In this document: positions 12,205 through 24,481 of the stretch, piece after piece | Numbering within the stretch: position 1 is the first letter of the stretch | Layout of the letters: each line of letters begins with the position of its first letter | Notes under the pieces: model-generated | What the model was told of the DNA's origin: nothing | The model's input: only the letters and a program-made list of their open reading frames with translations | The model's database searches: none | Translations under genes and position numbers: made by a program | From: Rhynchosporium graminicola | Lineage: Eukaryota; Ascomycota; Leotiomycetes; Helotiales; Ploettnerulaceae | DNA: 64,000 bases | NCBI GenBank assembly: GCA_900074885.1 | Contig: FJUW01000062.1 | Location: 276,601 to 340,600 of the forward strand | Direction of reading: 5' to 3'

Positions 12205-15009
12205 GCTGCCTTGAGATGGGTTCTTGCACTTGATACAGATCATGGGGCGACTTTGCTTCTATATCTGAATTACGAAGTAAGTGGTGGACAAATATTTGGA
12301 TTGAGGGGGTGTAAAGATTTTCAGCTACCTTGAAAGTTTAGAGGAATATCGCGAGGATACCCTCAATGTCAAGAACTGTCATCTCGGCGCGAGGTTGGCG
12401 TATGAAGTTGGGGGTGGATTTGCAGGGGTTTCGCGGGCTATGAACACTTACCTTTACATTTCGCCGAAGGCAGTGAAAGTATCAGTATTTCTCCAACCAA
12501 AATTACAAGCTATCTGAAATCAGCTATACTTTCAATGAGAGTCATCAAAAACAAGGTAAGGAGAATCAGCCTGGCAAGAGGATGCGCTATTCGCGAAGGT
12601 GGCAAAGACCTCGCTTGCATATATCCATAACGAAAATGCGTTAAGGTGGACGCTCTGGACGCATGAGCCTCTCACGTGCTCTCCCGCATCTTCTCCGGAC
12701 ACTATAGTACAATCCTCAAGGCTATGAGCCACGGCGCTTTGGTATGGAACAATTCAGATACTCAAATATTGGCACCGGATGACACATACGACCATAGACT
12801 GGTGAGAACTGGGCATCCCGTCCGCTCTGCCATACACAAGCACCAGATCGGCAGATTAGTAGTTGGGTGGGTGACCACCAGCGAATACCTGCTGTTGTAT
12901 GTTTTTTGGTATTTTCATTTTTGTTTTGCATTTTGTGCGCCGATTCTCTCTTTTGTGCGTAGATTAAAGGCTTTATTCACCCACTCTTTTGCTGCTTGGC
13001 TGCTTGGCGGTCTGGCTGTTGATTAAGCGAGTGTTTATAATAAATGTGGATGTCTGTCAGGCTAGCATTTGCTACGAGCTGCTTTAGAAAGTCTACGTGA
13101 TAGATGAACTTGATGTTTGCTATTTTTTTTTTTTTGGTAACATCTGCGTGCGATTGTTTGTTTGTTCTTTTACAAGGGGATCAGTGCTTCGGAACTGTAA
13201 ATCCAATTATTCCTTGTACTTTTGTGTTCTTTGGGCCAATTCACCTGAAAACCTATTGCTATTAACACTTGAAGAACATATCACAGAAAAGGCTAGCGAG
13301 ACCTTGTTTGATGACGAAAAGCATTTCTTCGTATTAGTTCTACTACAATCGCGTGAAGTCAAGACTGTGGATTCGTCTCCCTATTCAACCCTCAACGAAT
13401 CCTAATTCACACGATTCGTCTTTTCGGAACAGTAGTCTCCATCTTCGATTCGGTCTCCCGTAGTTGAAATCATACTAACACGCCCGCCACACACTTCCCT
13501 CAGTCCGCGGCATAGCACCGCAATGGGCGGCGGCTTCAAAAAAAAAAGTGCATTCGTACCGACAAATGTGACCAAAGCATGGTTTCTGACCTATCTTCAT
13601 ACTCGGTAGATGGCGGCTTCTATGTAATCATGAATGATCGTATCGGTCATATGATCAATCCCGAAGGATTCTCTGAATTCGTTCTCACGATATCGCGAGA
13701 GGAGAGGAGAGGAGCCATAAATACCCCATTACAGGCATCTCACTTTTGGATCCGAATTTCTGCGTCTCAGTTGTCTCGATATCCGCAAATTCTTCTTTTC
13801 CAAAGAATTAGGCTTTGGTGTGCCCTTCGTGAAAACTAGTTGGATCTTTCAGATTACCGCTCAACAGATGAACTTATCGAATTTTCTGCAGTGCAGGTAG
13901 TGGGCGATGTCATAAATTTGAAGTCTGCCATGCCTGTCGAAATGGGACCAGCTACTTTGGATGGAACACCTAAAATTTTGATAAGCTGATGAAGAAGTGC
14001 CGAGGGATTTGGTCGATGGCTGTTAAGATTGCGAAGACATTCGATGCCCTATGAAGTAAGACCTGTGTGAAATCTCGCTTCTTCTCAGTATCTCAGGACC
14101 CTACTTCCCATGATTCTTCGGGTCTTACCAATAGCTTCGAAGACTATCTTTAACACTCCAATCTTTAATCATAAGTAGAGTCTAATAGCGGAGGCACCCT
14201 CTAAATGTCACCGTATATTTCGCGAGGCTGGGTATCAACTGTAACGTTAATTTCATTACCTGGCACAGATACTGGGCGACTTCATCCACTGATCATCGAT
14301 GCCGCTCGGCCCAGCCGTTCAGGCGTCATGGTGTAGAATCGTACAAGTAGTCATTCGAGTGTTGAAAGCAATAGGCCAGCCCAGATTCTCGCTTAAAAGC
14401 TTCAACAAAGAAACACCTCACAAGCAAGTGAAGCTGCCTGTCTGTTGCATATATCCGTATCAGCATACGATCAATGAGCTAATTACATGATTTAATCTAT
14501 GTAAAATTACTAACAATTATGTTGAATCGGCCAAATTTAAAATTTGAGAAAAGGCGAATTAATTCTCGACGAAGTCGTTTCTGTTGACTTTTCACTTCCG
14601 GTGACACGTCCAGATTGATCTCACTTCTGCAGACTCTTGCTTGAATGTAAATCTGCGCAAGGTGATTTTTTGAATATTGATGCCCACAGACCCAATCAGC
14701 TTGATCCGGAGCCGGCAGCCTTCCGATGAAAGAGCGATAAATATGCCTCCCCTCATCCATCTGCTCCCCTTCCTCTATTCAGCAACACAACTTATAATAA
14801 ATACTTGCTTCAACCTCGCCTTCGAAAACCGATATCGATTTCGTGGGAGTGCAGCACCCCCATCTTCACCAGCAGTATCTTTGACATCTATCATACGCGT
14901 CCCATCCTTCTGCAGAACACAACACATCACACTTCGAACGATATCACCTTCAAACCTCCCCACCAACCCAGAATATTCGCAAAAGCTTTACGCGCCCTTC
15001 CTCGAAGCC
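12205..15009. other. Gene-poor interval between CAX and MYND genes
   Basis: I see no convincing gene here. Short frames at 13097-13405 and 13579-13839 lack family features and codon structure. A T13-14 homopolymer lies near 13120 and an A9 run near 13539. The last part serves as promoter and 5' leader of the MYND gene; the frame of that gene extends upstream to 14677 but without an ATG before 14680. Confidence 0.5.
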
Positions 15010-16343
15010 ATGGCACCGAACAGATGCACTATGTGCAGTGAGCCTGGTACCAAGCGATGTGGTACCTGCCTCTCCTCATTTTACTGCTCTTCCGCCTGCC
15101 AAACTCAGGATTATCCGCTCCACAAGCTTCTATGCAAGGAGCTACCAACCTTTTTGGCCAACAATCCCTGCCCAGCCAATATCAACGTTGCTCATCGATC
15201 AGATAGAAGTGACTACTCTCCCAAGCTGGGTTTCCTGTTCCCGGTCAACGGTAACAAACCACGGCTCATCTGGGTCAAATTCAAGATCTATCGCCTTGAT
15301 AATGGCAAGATTGAGGAGGTAGCCCCCGACCTCAGTGAGCATTTAGAGTCTCAGTCATCTGAGCTGAGAACATACGCAGAGGATCGCTTGGATCCCGTTG
15401 TTGACTTGTACATCTGCAAAACAAGCTTTTTAGGTAGGGAACCAAATCAATGCCTCCACCGCTTGTTGAAAGGTTACCAATGGACTGACGGAGACAATCC
15501 CATCTTCGATACAAAGTGGGCAGGTAACGTCGTCGCACTTCGCTCAGTGCTGCCTAAGTCAAATAAAGATCCGGACGGTGAAGGTGAAAGAGACTTCGAG
15601 GACGTCACTCTTGCAGACCTTCGGCATGCCCTTATTAAACTCGGAGACGAGACCATACTGTACGAATCTGAAAACGAAAATCGATTCCTGCCTCTCGACC
15701 CAAAGAAGTGGGTACGAGGCGTCAAGATCAGCTGCGATGGTGACATGATGGTTTGGGGGAAGGAGAAGTTTCGAAATATTCATGTCGTTCGAGAGGACTT
15801 TGACCCGAATGCCGAGATGAAGGCCATCTTGCAAGGCTCTCCGGAACCTGAGAAAAAAGACATCTCCATCATATCCAGTCACATGGGAATCCCGCTGCTT
15901 GTAAGCAAGTGTAAGCTTGACCATGAAGTCGTAGCTGCATTTCAGGCTGGCAAGATCTCGTTGTACGGAAACAACTTCGATACCCAGGCTCTTATGACCA
16001 ACGCCAATCTTGCAGCTACGATGAATGAATGGGGCTACCCTGGAATAAAATGGCTGTAGGCTTGCAATCAACAGTGCTGGTTGCGCGGAAGGATGGTAAA
16101 CCCATCACTGCGAAGCAGGTTGAAGTCCTCATCCAATGGATCGTGGTCTTCCGTCATACTAAGATGGGAAAATTCTCTGATGGTCGGGATAGCAGCGGAG
16201 AGGGTCTTCGACATCGGAGAGAAGTGGTTGCCGATTTGAAGCTGGGCGAATTTGAGAAGTTCATGGAGGCGTACAAACTGACGAGAATTTCCAAGGGCGA
16301 CAGCACTTGGGCTGATGTGGTCTCACCTCGAATCACGAATTGA
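15010..16343 (+). CDS. MYND zinc-finger protein, frameshifted near the 3' end
   Basis: From the ATG at 15010 a perfect MYND finger occupies residues 6-42: C6-x2-C9, C17-x2-C20, C26-x3-C30, H38-x3-C42. The rest is the soluble body typical of fungal MYND-only proteins, probably a protein-interaction module; partners are unknown. The frame stops at 16059 after NEWGYPGIKWL. The next frame carries on at once (WNKMAVGL, then STVLVARKDGKPIT and a helical tail to 16343) in a style typical of the family C-terminus. A single missing base between about 16029 and 16055 would join them into about 444 aa. No intron of usual size fits. An upstream MM at 14677-14682 would add about 110 residues but looks like leader sequence. 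Confidence 0.75.
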
Positions 16344-17356
16344 AACAGATACAAAAGGTTTCGTGGGGTTTGTATCCCGTGCCTTCCATGAGACTGGTCT
16401 AGGTGGTAGGTCGATGCAATAAAATGTGTTGCTCAGTTGGACACTATCAGCGGCCTCAGAGTGGTGGTGGAGGGGGAAACGTTCTATGCTTTGCGAATCT
16501 TGCATCTGGGTTTCGAGAGATCGGTGAACGAAATATGGCGGTGGAATTCTAGCTCCTTGTGTCTATGAGCAAGACCCGAAAGTTGTCAGTAAGAGCTGGC
16601 AAAAAGGTTGTCTGAAACGATTCAGAAACACATACTACGCATTGAATTTAAGAAATCTACATCTTACTCTTGCCTTCTCGATCACAAGAGTCATTTGCAG
16701 GATATCAAGAGGTTCATCCCAAGCGTTTATGTTAAACTTCCTCCGTGCTGATGAAGCGTCTGCAGATGAACCTGTTTTTTACGTGAAGTGTGGCAGCGAA
16801 GTTGCAAGATAGCATAAATTGAGATTTGTGACAGTCAAATTCTTTCTTGACGTGTGTTCTTATGTCTCTGACTTTGTCAGTGAGGAATGGGACCATCTCG
16901 ATATTTGTAGGTCTTTGACACCCTTAATCTTGTAACTAGACATCTGAAAAGCCACAGGTTCGTCTGTGCAGAATATTTTTTTTCCCGAGTCGAAGCAATC
17001 TAGGAAACTCACGAACATTTCGTTCTCTATCGCATAGGTAAATTATTCAAAGCTTCGATGCAAAAGTTTCACTTTCAACTCGAGTTGCAGCCGTCATCTA
17101 TACTTCGCCAGTTCTTGCTTTGCGAAATGCAGATTTTCTTAACCTCAAGTGGGTAAAGCCTTGAGGCAAGGCTTGCAGCCATCTATCAGATCTCTCAGGA
17201 CATAAAGGTATTGCGGATATTCATTTTATTGAAACCATATATACAGTATTATATAGACAGCAGACGAGTCAAAAGGATATAGGACGTCAGCAGGCAGATA
17301 TTCTTCTCGTTTATGCAGTTTCAGCTTCTCCGAAGCTTCAGCCAACAAAATACAAT
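16344..17356. other. Intergenic, convergent 3' ends
   Basis: About 1 kb between the MYND gene and the minus-strand dioxygenase. It holds no open frame with coding character, no repeat and no RNA gene that I can recognise. Confidence 0.5.
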
Positions 17357-18635
17357 CTACAGACTTAATGCTTCCCTTCTGCCCTTAGATGTTAAGTCCA
17401 AATATGGAGCCTCTCCCAAACTACAAACTCTATCGCCAGCTCTCGCTTCCTCATAGTCATAAGTCGCACAGTGCCAATTGCTTCGATTGTCCCAAATCGC
17501 CAAATCATTTTGACGCCACTTGTACCTAACCTGCGCATCATGATTCTGGGTAAGCAGATTAAATAGATATCCTAACAACATATCCGATTCATCTTTCGAG
17601 ACTCCGTTAATCCTTATCGTGAAGCCCTTGTTTACGAATACGGACTTCCAGCCCGTGACCGGATTGGTGCGGATTACTGGGTGGATGGCTTGTAACGAGG
17701 AACCATGATTGAGAGGTGAGCCGCGGATGCCTTCTCGTAGGGGATTACCGACCCGTGCAGCTTCTTCGAGGAAGAATTTGGCATCGTGGACTGCGGTTAA
17801 TGTCTCTAAGAATCCCTGCATTGCAGGCGAGAGGCGGTCGTAAATTTCATAACCAGATGCCCAGAGCTAGAATACGTCAATGAGCATATACTCGAATGTT
17901 GTTTGATACAGATACAATGGAAAGAAAATGTGCTCACAGTATCACCACCAGTAGCAGGTAGAGTATGGATCTTTAGCATGGCATAGTCCGATGGGACTGG
18001 CTCGAAAGTGATATCAGCGTGCCATCCCGTGCTGGCGTAGCGAGACACATCACTCAATTGATGAGTAAGTCCACCTCCCTTCTTCTGCTTCTCACTGCTG
18101 ATGACACTGATTTGGTCACCAAGTTCGCTACCAGCTTCGGTAAGAGGATGAATATGCAGACCGGATGATTCGGGCTAAGTGAAGCTGTTAGATACGAAGG
18201 TCGTCAAAATATATCCTAAGTGAGATAGGACGTACACAACCAGCGAGTTGGGTAATCTTCTCACAGAGAGCTTTCATTTCCTCGGGAGTCACATCCTGGT
18301 TTCGAAGAAAAACAACGCCACGCTCGGAGACTGCTCACGAGTTAGATTTGTGGCTGCTTTGGGAAGTAGATATCTTCTAGGTGTGGAAATTGCTGACTTG
18401 TAATTGCGAGGTCCCTTATCAACGAGTCGTCTGCTTTCAAAAGTTCCTTGACTTGCACACCCTCATACTCTCTACCGATAACTGGTGTCAAATCCTGATA
18501 CTTGTAGTTGTCTAAAGCTCCAATTTTGATTAATGGTTTGAGGCAGCGGGTTCGAGCTCCAGCGTGACCTCCTCGAATGTTTGACGTGTGCTCATCTGAC
18601 AGTTTCCGCTTCTTGTTTTCAAGTATAGAAGGCAT
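17357..18635 (-). CDS. TauD/JLP1-type 2-oxoglutarate-dependent sulfonate dioxygenase
   Basis: Four exons on the minus strand (18635-18398, 18330-18236, 18174-17938, 17866-17357) give 359 aa. The double-stranded beta-helix Fe(II) ligands are visible as H163-A-D165 (GWHADITFEP) and H322 (WDNRSNWH), with the oxoglutarate-binding Arg in AGDRV (336). The ERGVVFLRNQD and SGLHIHPL blocks are typical of fungal TauD proteins. The family hydroxylates the carbon bearing a sulfonate (taurine, isethionate, alkanesulfonates) or sulfate ester, releasing sulfite or sulfate; it is cytosolic. It shares a 784-bp divergent promoter with an ACS transporter. A sulfite oxidase lies 9 kb away, which fits a sulfite-producing reaction. 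The substrate cannot be read from sequence. Confidence 0.9.
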
Positions 18636-19419
18636 GATGTGTATAGTCTGAAAAGAATGTCTGTTTCTTGAAATCGATCATCAATTCCCTGGCATTACTG
18701 ACGTTATGCGAATGCCTTTATGTATGTATACACACAACTTCAGCCTTGTAACCCATTAATTACCCAATTTGGATCTCCACTCTCTCTCTAGCGTGTATTG
18801 CGTGATACAGCCAGAAGCTCGAAGATTTCTCTAAATCTGAGATTATGTGGCGCGGAGTGTTTATCGGCTCGGAGCTTGGCTCGCTTGTTGTTCTGTTGCC
18901 GGGATCCGCTCGGAAGCACAATCGCATAAATTCTCGGAGTCTGTGAATAGCGATCTAAAAACACCTTCAAAACTTTCTATAGCCTTTAATTTAAATCTGG
19001 GGTTTGTGTGGGGTAGTGAAGCGTAAAGTTGAGGTTGGGGAAAGATGATCCTGGGGTAATCTCTACTGACAGGTATTAATTATCTAAATTGTTTGTTGAT
19101 GTTTTCGTTCTACTAGAGAACCTCGCTTACAAGGACAGCTATTACATCGTGCATGCTCTACGGAGTTGGACCGACTTGAGATTCCTAGCCGAAGCCAAGG
19201 TACTTGCAATTTTCAAGTGGGAAATCCGAGCAATTGCACAATCAAGCTACTGAATGACGAATTACAGGGGTATGGATATCTATCATAAGGAAGATTTTGG
19301 CTCACCATGTCGAATTCTGATTATCCTTTTGATCCCTCGCTCGCTTGACTTACTTGTCAATTCCAGATTGATCTTCGGAAGCGAAAGCGAGCACTAACAT
19401 TCTCGACTCCAAAGTCACT
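18636..19419. promoter_or_regulatory. Divergent promoter region between dioxygenase and ACS transporter
   Basis: The 784 bp between the two start codons must contain both promoters. The head-to-head layout suggests shared control. I found no unambiguous binding site for the sulfur regulator family (Cys3/MetR type) by eye, nor a clear TATA box. Confidence 0.5.
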
Positions 19420-21488
19420 ATGGGAGCCAATTTTGACGACGCAGTGGTACGGGCCGTCGCGGATCAACCCGACAAAGAACTCGGAGTTCGAAAATCGTCC
19501 AGCGCTGGCCCATCCGGGTCTCAGATTTCTCAAGTCGCTGTAGGCAGAGAGAATATAGCCGAGGCGCTGCCACCTCATGAATCCTACGAGGGCAAACACC
19601 GTTGGGATTCCAGCGCGACTTGGACAGCACAGGAAGAGAAAATTGCAGTACGAAAGACGGATATTTACCTGCTTTCTTGGTTGTGTCTCATGGTATGTTC
19701 GACTTATCCATTGATTGAAAAAGTTTCGCTAACACTAAATAAGTTCTTCGGGCTGCAATTGGATCGAGGAAATCTTTCGAATGCATTAGCCGACAATCTC
19801 CTTAAAGATCTTAAGTTGACCTCCGATGACTACAACAATGTAAGAGATATGATCTTGCATCTAGGATCCTACTAATACTGTTTTAGGGAACGACGATTCA
19901 GCTGTTGGCGTTCTTGACAGCCGAGTTTCCTGTTCAATTCCTGACCAAACGATATGGGTTTCGTCGTGTCCTTCCTATACTCATGATGATGTGGTCAACT
20001 GTTTGTACGTTTGCTCGCTCTACTACTTTTAGACAGAACTAATACGCTCTAGCTTGGGGACAAGCATGGATGCACGATAGGACTTCCTTCTACATAACCC
20101 GTGCTTTGATTGGAGCTTGCGAGGGGGGTTTCATTCCCGGCACCATCTTGTTTGCTACGTACTTTTATACGTCTCGCGAGCTTTCCATTCGTCTCGCAGC
20201 TTTCTGGTCTACCCTCAACGTATGTGATTAAACTCAGACCCCCTTCTGGATAGCAGGTCTAATTAAGGCTTAGATTGCTCGTGTGATATCTGCACTATTA
20301 GCTGCTGGTATACTCACCATGCGCGGAGTCGAAAATAAACCTGGTTGGTTCTGGCTCTTCTTGATTGAAGGACTTTTGACGTTCGTCATTGGAGTGATTG
20401 TAGGTAAATCCCGTTCCAGAAAATGCATTCTTCCACTGACACGACATACAGAGTTACTTCTATCTTCCAGCATCTCCAACGTCGACGACGAGTCTTCTGG
20501 TTCGCAAGCCATGGTACACAGAGAGAGAAGAGATAATTATGACCAACGTAAATTTCCACTACCTAGTCGCTATAGACTCATACTGATGGAGAAACCTAGC
20601 GTATACTTCGAGATGATCCTGCAAAGGGCATCACTGCCCTCAAGGAGCCAGCAACAGTACGTACTAGGGAAGCTCATTTTTCATCGTCCAATATCCTACG
20701 ATATTCTCAAGACATGTCTTATAATCCAATCTGAGTCTCTAGAGAAACTTGAAGAAGTCTTACTAATTCCTAATCTGTAGTGGCAGGATATCAAAAGTGC
20801 TTGGTCCGACAGTTCCATGTGGGGTTTATACTTCATTGGACTGGTCGCGTACATTGCCGCAAGTCCAGTTCAGGGATACCTGACACTTACGATCAAGCGA
20901 CTGGGATTCACCACACTGGCCGCGAACATGCTCACGGTCCCGTCCGCTGTCTTGCAAATCTTTACCATGCTCATCCTCGCTTTCAGTAGCGACTATTTCC
21001 AGGAGCGAACACTTCACTGCATTTTCGGCGAATTCTGGATCCTGCCCCTGCTGACAGCAGCTCTCAGTCTACCCGATGGCGGCAATGAATGGGGTCGTTA
21101 CAGTCTCATCACATTGATCTCTGGATATCCATATTTCCATCCAATTGTCTCGTCCTGGATTTCCGAGAATACCTTTGATGTGAAGAAGCGAGCCATCACA
21201 GCCGCTACTTACAATGTTATTGTGCAAGTTGGATCCCTGATCAGTTCGCAGATCTACCGAAAGACTGACGCCCCATACTACAAGACCGGAAACACAGTGT
21301 TGATCTCGTTCTGTGCTTTGTCCTTGGTTACTTTTGCGGCGCAGAGACAGTGGCTCATAGTGTTAAATAAGCGCAAGGAGAAAGTCTGGGAGACGATGAG
21401 TGCAGATGAGCGATTCACTTACCAAAATGATATTGAAGCGCGAGAGAATGATGGGAACAAGCGTTTAGATTTCCGTTTCAAGTATTGA
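19420..21488 (+). CDS. ACS-family MFS transporter (Dal5/Soa1-like)
   Basis: Eight exons: 19420-19692, 19744-19839, 19887-20004, 20053-20219, 20274-20399, 20452-20547, 20600-20656 and 20781-21488; all phases agree. The protein has a cytosolic N-terminus, then twelve expected membrane segments starting at [14 protein letters not shown], the ACS-typical blocks [11 protein letters not shown] and WYTEREE, the LRDDPAKG loop, and a C-terminus ending [11 protein letters not shown]. The anion:cation symporter family moves organic anions across the plasma membrane. Yeast Soa1, a member of the Dal5 group, carries sulfate, thiosulfate and sulfonates. Being divergent from a sulfonate dioxygenase gene supports sulfonate uptake. 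The last intron is 124 nt, over twice the others, and rests on joining LKEPAT to WQDIKSAW. Confidence 0.87.
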
Positions 21489-22066
21489 TCTGAGGAAGAA
21501 TAAAGGCAGGCGGACATGAGTGTCCAGGTAGAATCACTTTTCATTTGATCTACTTTATAATCTAATAATAATTAATGTGTTATTGTTGTATCGCTATTCG
21601 ACGCTGCCTTGGAGAAGATATACTTAAAGTCTATCATTATAAGTAATATATCAATTTTCGGTAATTTGATAGGGCGTGGTCCCACGGACTCGGTATGCTG
21701 ACAGCGGCACGGGCCTGCATGGTGCAATCAATGGATTTTAAGATAACATTTGAATTTACAGATTCAACTTCATATTCAAAAGTAGTGACATGATAGCTAT
21801 GAAGCAGATGTCCAGATGTTTAAACGACGTGAATAAGAAAACTTCACGGCTCGCGAAGCTCATAAGCAATACTCCGAAGGTACCTGTACCTTACCTGGGT
21901 ACCCCGCGTTCCCTGGCCCTGAATCTGATCTGAATATACTCTCCCTCTTCTCTACTACACCAACGCGCTTACCTCGTGCTCAAGCTTGAAAGTCCACGAC
22001 ATTCGACCTTCATTTACCCCCCTACGGACATACCTGCCTACGCATCCAGCTAGGATTTCGGTACTT
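21489..22066. promoter_or_regulatory. Intergenic region upstream of the Zn2Cys6 regulator
   Basis: 578 bp between the transporter stop and the regulator ATG, with no other gene. CT-rich stretches at 21940-21960 and 22020-22030 fit a fungal core promoter and leader. The regulator frame is open upstream to a TTG at 21986, but the first ATG is at 22067. Confidence 0.45.
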
Positions 22067-24256
22067 ATGACTCCAGGAGCCTCGTCTCCGTCTTCGTCTT
22101 CGCGTGCCACTTCTGCTACTTCTGTCAAGAGGGCGTGCGATGCGTGCAAAGTACGCAAGGTCCGCTGTTCAAGAACTCCGCCATGCTCGAACTGCATTGC
22201 GATCGAAACCTCTTGCACATTCAACCGACTCCGAGGTACTCGAGGGCCCAGAAAGCTGCGCGCGAAAACACTACAACAAATCGCAGAGTCGCAGAGGCTT
22301 GCGCGAGACCAGGCGCCATCGATAGAGAGAGAAGAAGATGCACAATGGAATCCTGTTTCCCCCGCAGGCTCGAATCCAGAGGCCAGCTTCGATCCTCCGA
22401 CCCCTAGAGCTCCGACTATGAGAGACAGGCAGCTCCAGTCTCAACCTCCCCAGCTTGTTGTGTCGCCCCAAGCAGCAGTACAGAGTAGCATGTCAGATAC
22501 AGCCTGAGTTCCAGAAATCCCAGAGCCAGACTGACAGGCCCCTAGGCCACTCGAACACACTCCAACTCCAATTGCGACCCTCATCCTACACCTTTGCGTT
22601 TATCGCCTGAGAATGTTTCCCCTATGGCCTATTGTAGCCGTGGAGGATTTGATGGCAGCCCTGCAGAAAGACAGTGGGAACATGGAAGCATATGCCCTAG
22701 CAAACTCCATCGCGGCAGCCACCATTGTACAGTTGAAGCTGGATCCGCTGAGGAACAGCGCGGAGATTGTGACGGTTGAAAACATGGAAAGAGAGGTCCA
22801 GAGGGTCATAAGCATGGGTACAGTGAAGGTACTGAGTTGCGTCGATGGGAAAAGCTGGCTTGAAGGGTGCTGACAATAATTAGCTCACCCTCGGTCGACT
22901 GAGAGTTGCTTTCTTTCTACACGTCTATTATGAAAATCTGGAAGCTGGAGGTTCCAAATCTCTCCTACACCTGAGAGAGGCAATTACTATGGCTCATCTA
23001 ATGAAACTGCACAAAGAATCCTCATATCAGGGTCTCTCCCTCGACGAGCAGCAGTTCCGTAAGCGAGTGGTATGGCAGCTATTTGTGACGGAGAGGTAGC
23101 TAGTTTCCCCCTGCTCAATTGCCGGCATACTGATATGATATAGAAATGTTGCTGTTTTACACAACTTACCAGTCTGTTTGAAATTCAGTGTTGCATTTCC
23201 CCTGATGGAATACGATAAGGAAGTTTCCATACTCCCAGCTTTCCAGAAACTAGTGAGCCTTTATTGGATTTTCGACAGGTCTGGGGCCATCGATTTGATC
23301 CAGGACTCGATTCTGGATATGTCAAACTCGCAGGCAATAGACCAAGATCGGTTGTCCCTCTTACAGAAGGAGTTGGAAGAAGTTTCGATCGACCCTAGAG
23401 CTACCAATGATGTTCAAGTTGCGGACTTCTTTGTCGCCCGTGCGTGGATGTGTTCACTTGTTTGGAGGATTTCAACAAGATGCGGCGTAGAGATGCAGTC
23501 GAGCGAATCGTTACCCTTCTCCTCTGACATATATCCAATACACGTTGCGAAGGAATTATTAGCAGTCATGACACATCTACCCACCGCCGCTATCGAGACC
23601 CTTGGCTCCTCGATGGTTAGCTCCTACTTCCTAATGTGATTTCATGGTGCTGATCCCTGCAGGCTTTTAAAATACATGATATTGCCTCATCAGTGCTAGA
23701 TACCATTTCGAACTGTGCAGGGGCTAGGTCATCCGGTGTTGTTCCAAATGAAGTCACTCCACGTCAGATTATAGATCAGCTTCTTGGGAGCATGTCATCA
23801 TGCCATGGCGGCAATGATATGTTGATCGAGAAATTCAGGAACCGGTTATCGGCAATAGACAGCAGGCCCCAAACCACATCAGACGGTCATAGAAATGTAG
23901 CTCGCACCCGACCGAGTGCTACGAACGGAACTCAATGCAGTCAGCTCGTGGGATCAATACCAATTACTCAAATTCCCCGGTTTGAGATACCGGCCATGGA
24001 TGGCTCATCAGATATGCCTTCGCCTACAGGAATTGATGTACCACCAGACCTTTCTCTTGAGCCCCGACAGCATCAGCCAAATATGTCATTTCGTTGGGAG
24101 GATATTGCGGCCGGTACGCAAATGGAATTCGGGGTTGACTTCAATGATGATGGACAGGCAGCTACATTCGACAATTTCTGGCGCAATTCAATAGGCAACA
24201 ACGATGTATGCAGTCCACCATGGGATCCGGATCATTACGCTGACCCGAAGATATAG
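22067..24256 (+). CDS. Zn2Cys6 transcription factor with fungal-specific middle domain, possible break in linker
   Basis: The zinc cluster CDACKVRKVRC..CSNC....C lies at about residues 23-50, followed by a basic linker (RGPRKLRAK) typical of binuclear-cluster regulators. The fungal transcription-factor domain follows: LCVYRLRMFPLWPIV, then LGRLRVAFFLHVYYENLE, LREAITMAHLMKLHKES, VVWQLFVTER. Introns: about 22823-22883, 23096-23143, 23616-23662. Between zinc cluster and middle domain the frame meets TGA at 22505 and 22532; a 60-nt in-frame segment 22478-22537 has GT..AG ends and would remove both, but its branch site is poor. It is probably nuclear. It lies tail to tail (225 bp) with the glucosidase and between the transporter and sulfite oxidase, so it is the natural regulator candidate for this block. 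Confidence 0.8.
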
Positions 24257-24481
24257 TTAGCGTCCATCAGACCAACGCCTGGGCAAGTGCCCGAATGGAT
24301 TTGAAGCCAGCGAGATCCACAAACGGGCTAAATACTACGGACACTATGTGTAAGGAGGGTTAGTCATGCGCGTGACAAGAACACGATCACATGACTCGTG
24401 TCAGAGGCCTCCCCAAGCAGTCTTAAATGAGGAGGATCACTGAAGTCGACCTGCTTGACCGATTGATTTATTGTCTGATCT
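24257..24481. other. Convergent 3' intergenic spacer
   Basis: Short spacer between the regulator and glucosidase stops, holding only 3' ends. No repeat or RNA gene is visible. Confidence 0.4.

Noticed and set aside
13097..13405. 102-codon frame after the antiporter gene
   Set aside because: Starts within a T-run region, has no recognisable motif and no splice partners.
14677..15009. N-terminal extension of the MYND protein from TTG/ATG 14677-14682
   Set aside because: No family similarity; MAPNRCTMC at 15010 starts directly before the finger, as usual for these proteins.
15559..16071. 170-codon minus-strand frame over the MYND gene
   Set aside because: Shadow frame; the plus strand continues a MYND protein with a perfect zinc finger.
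16052..16075. A 19-nt GT-AG intron to rescue the MYND frame
   Set aside because: Far below the minimum intron size seen in this window (about 47 nt).
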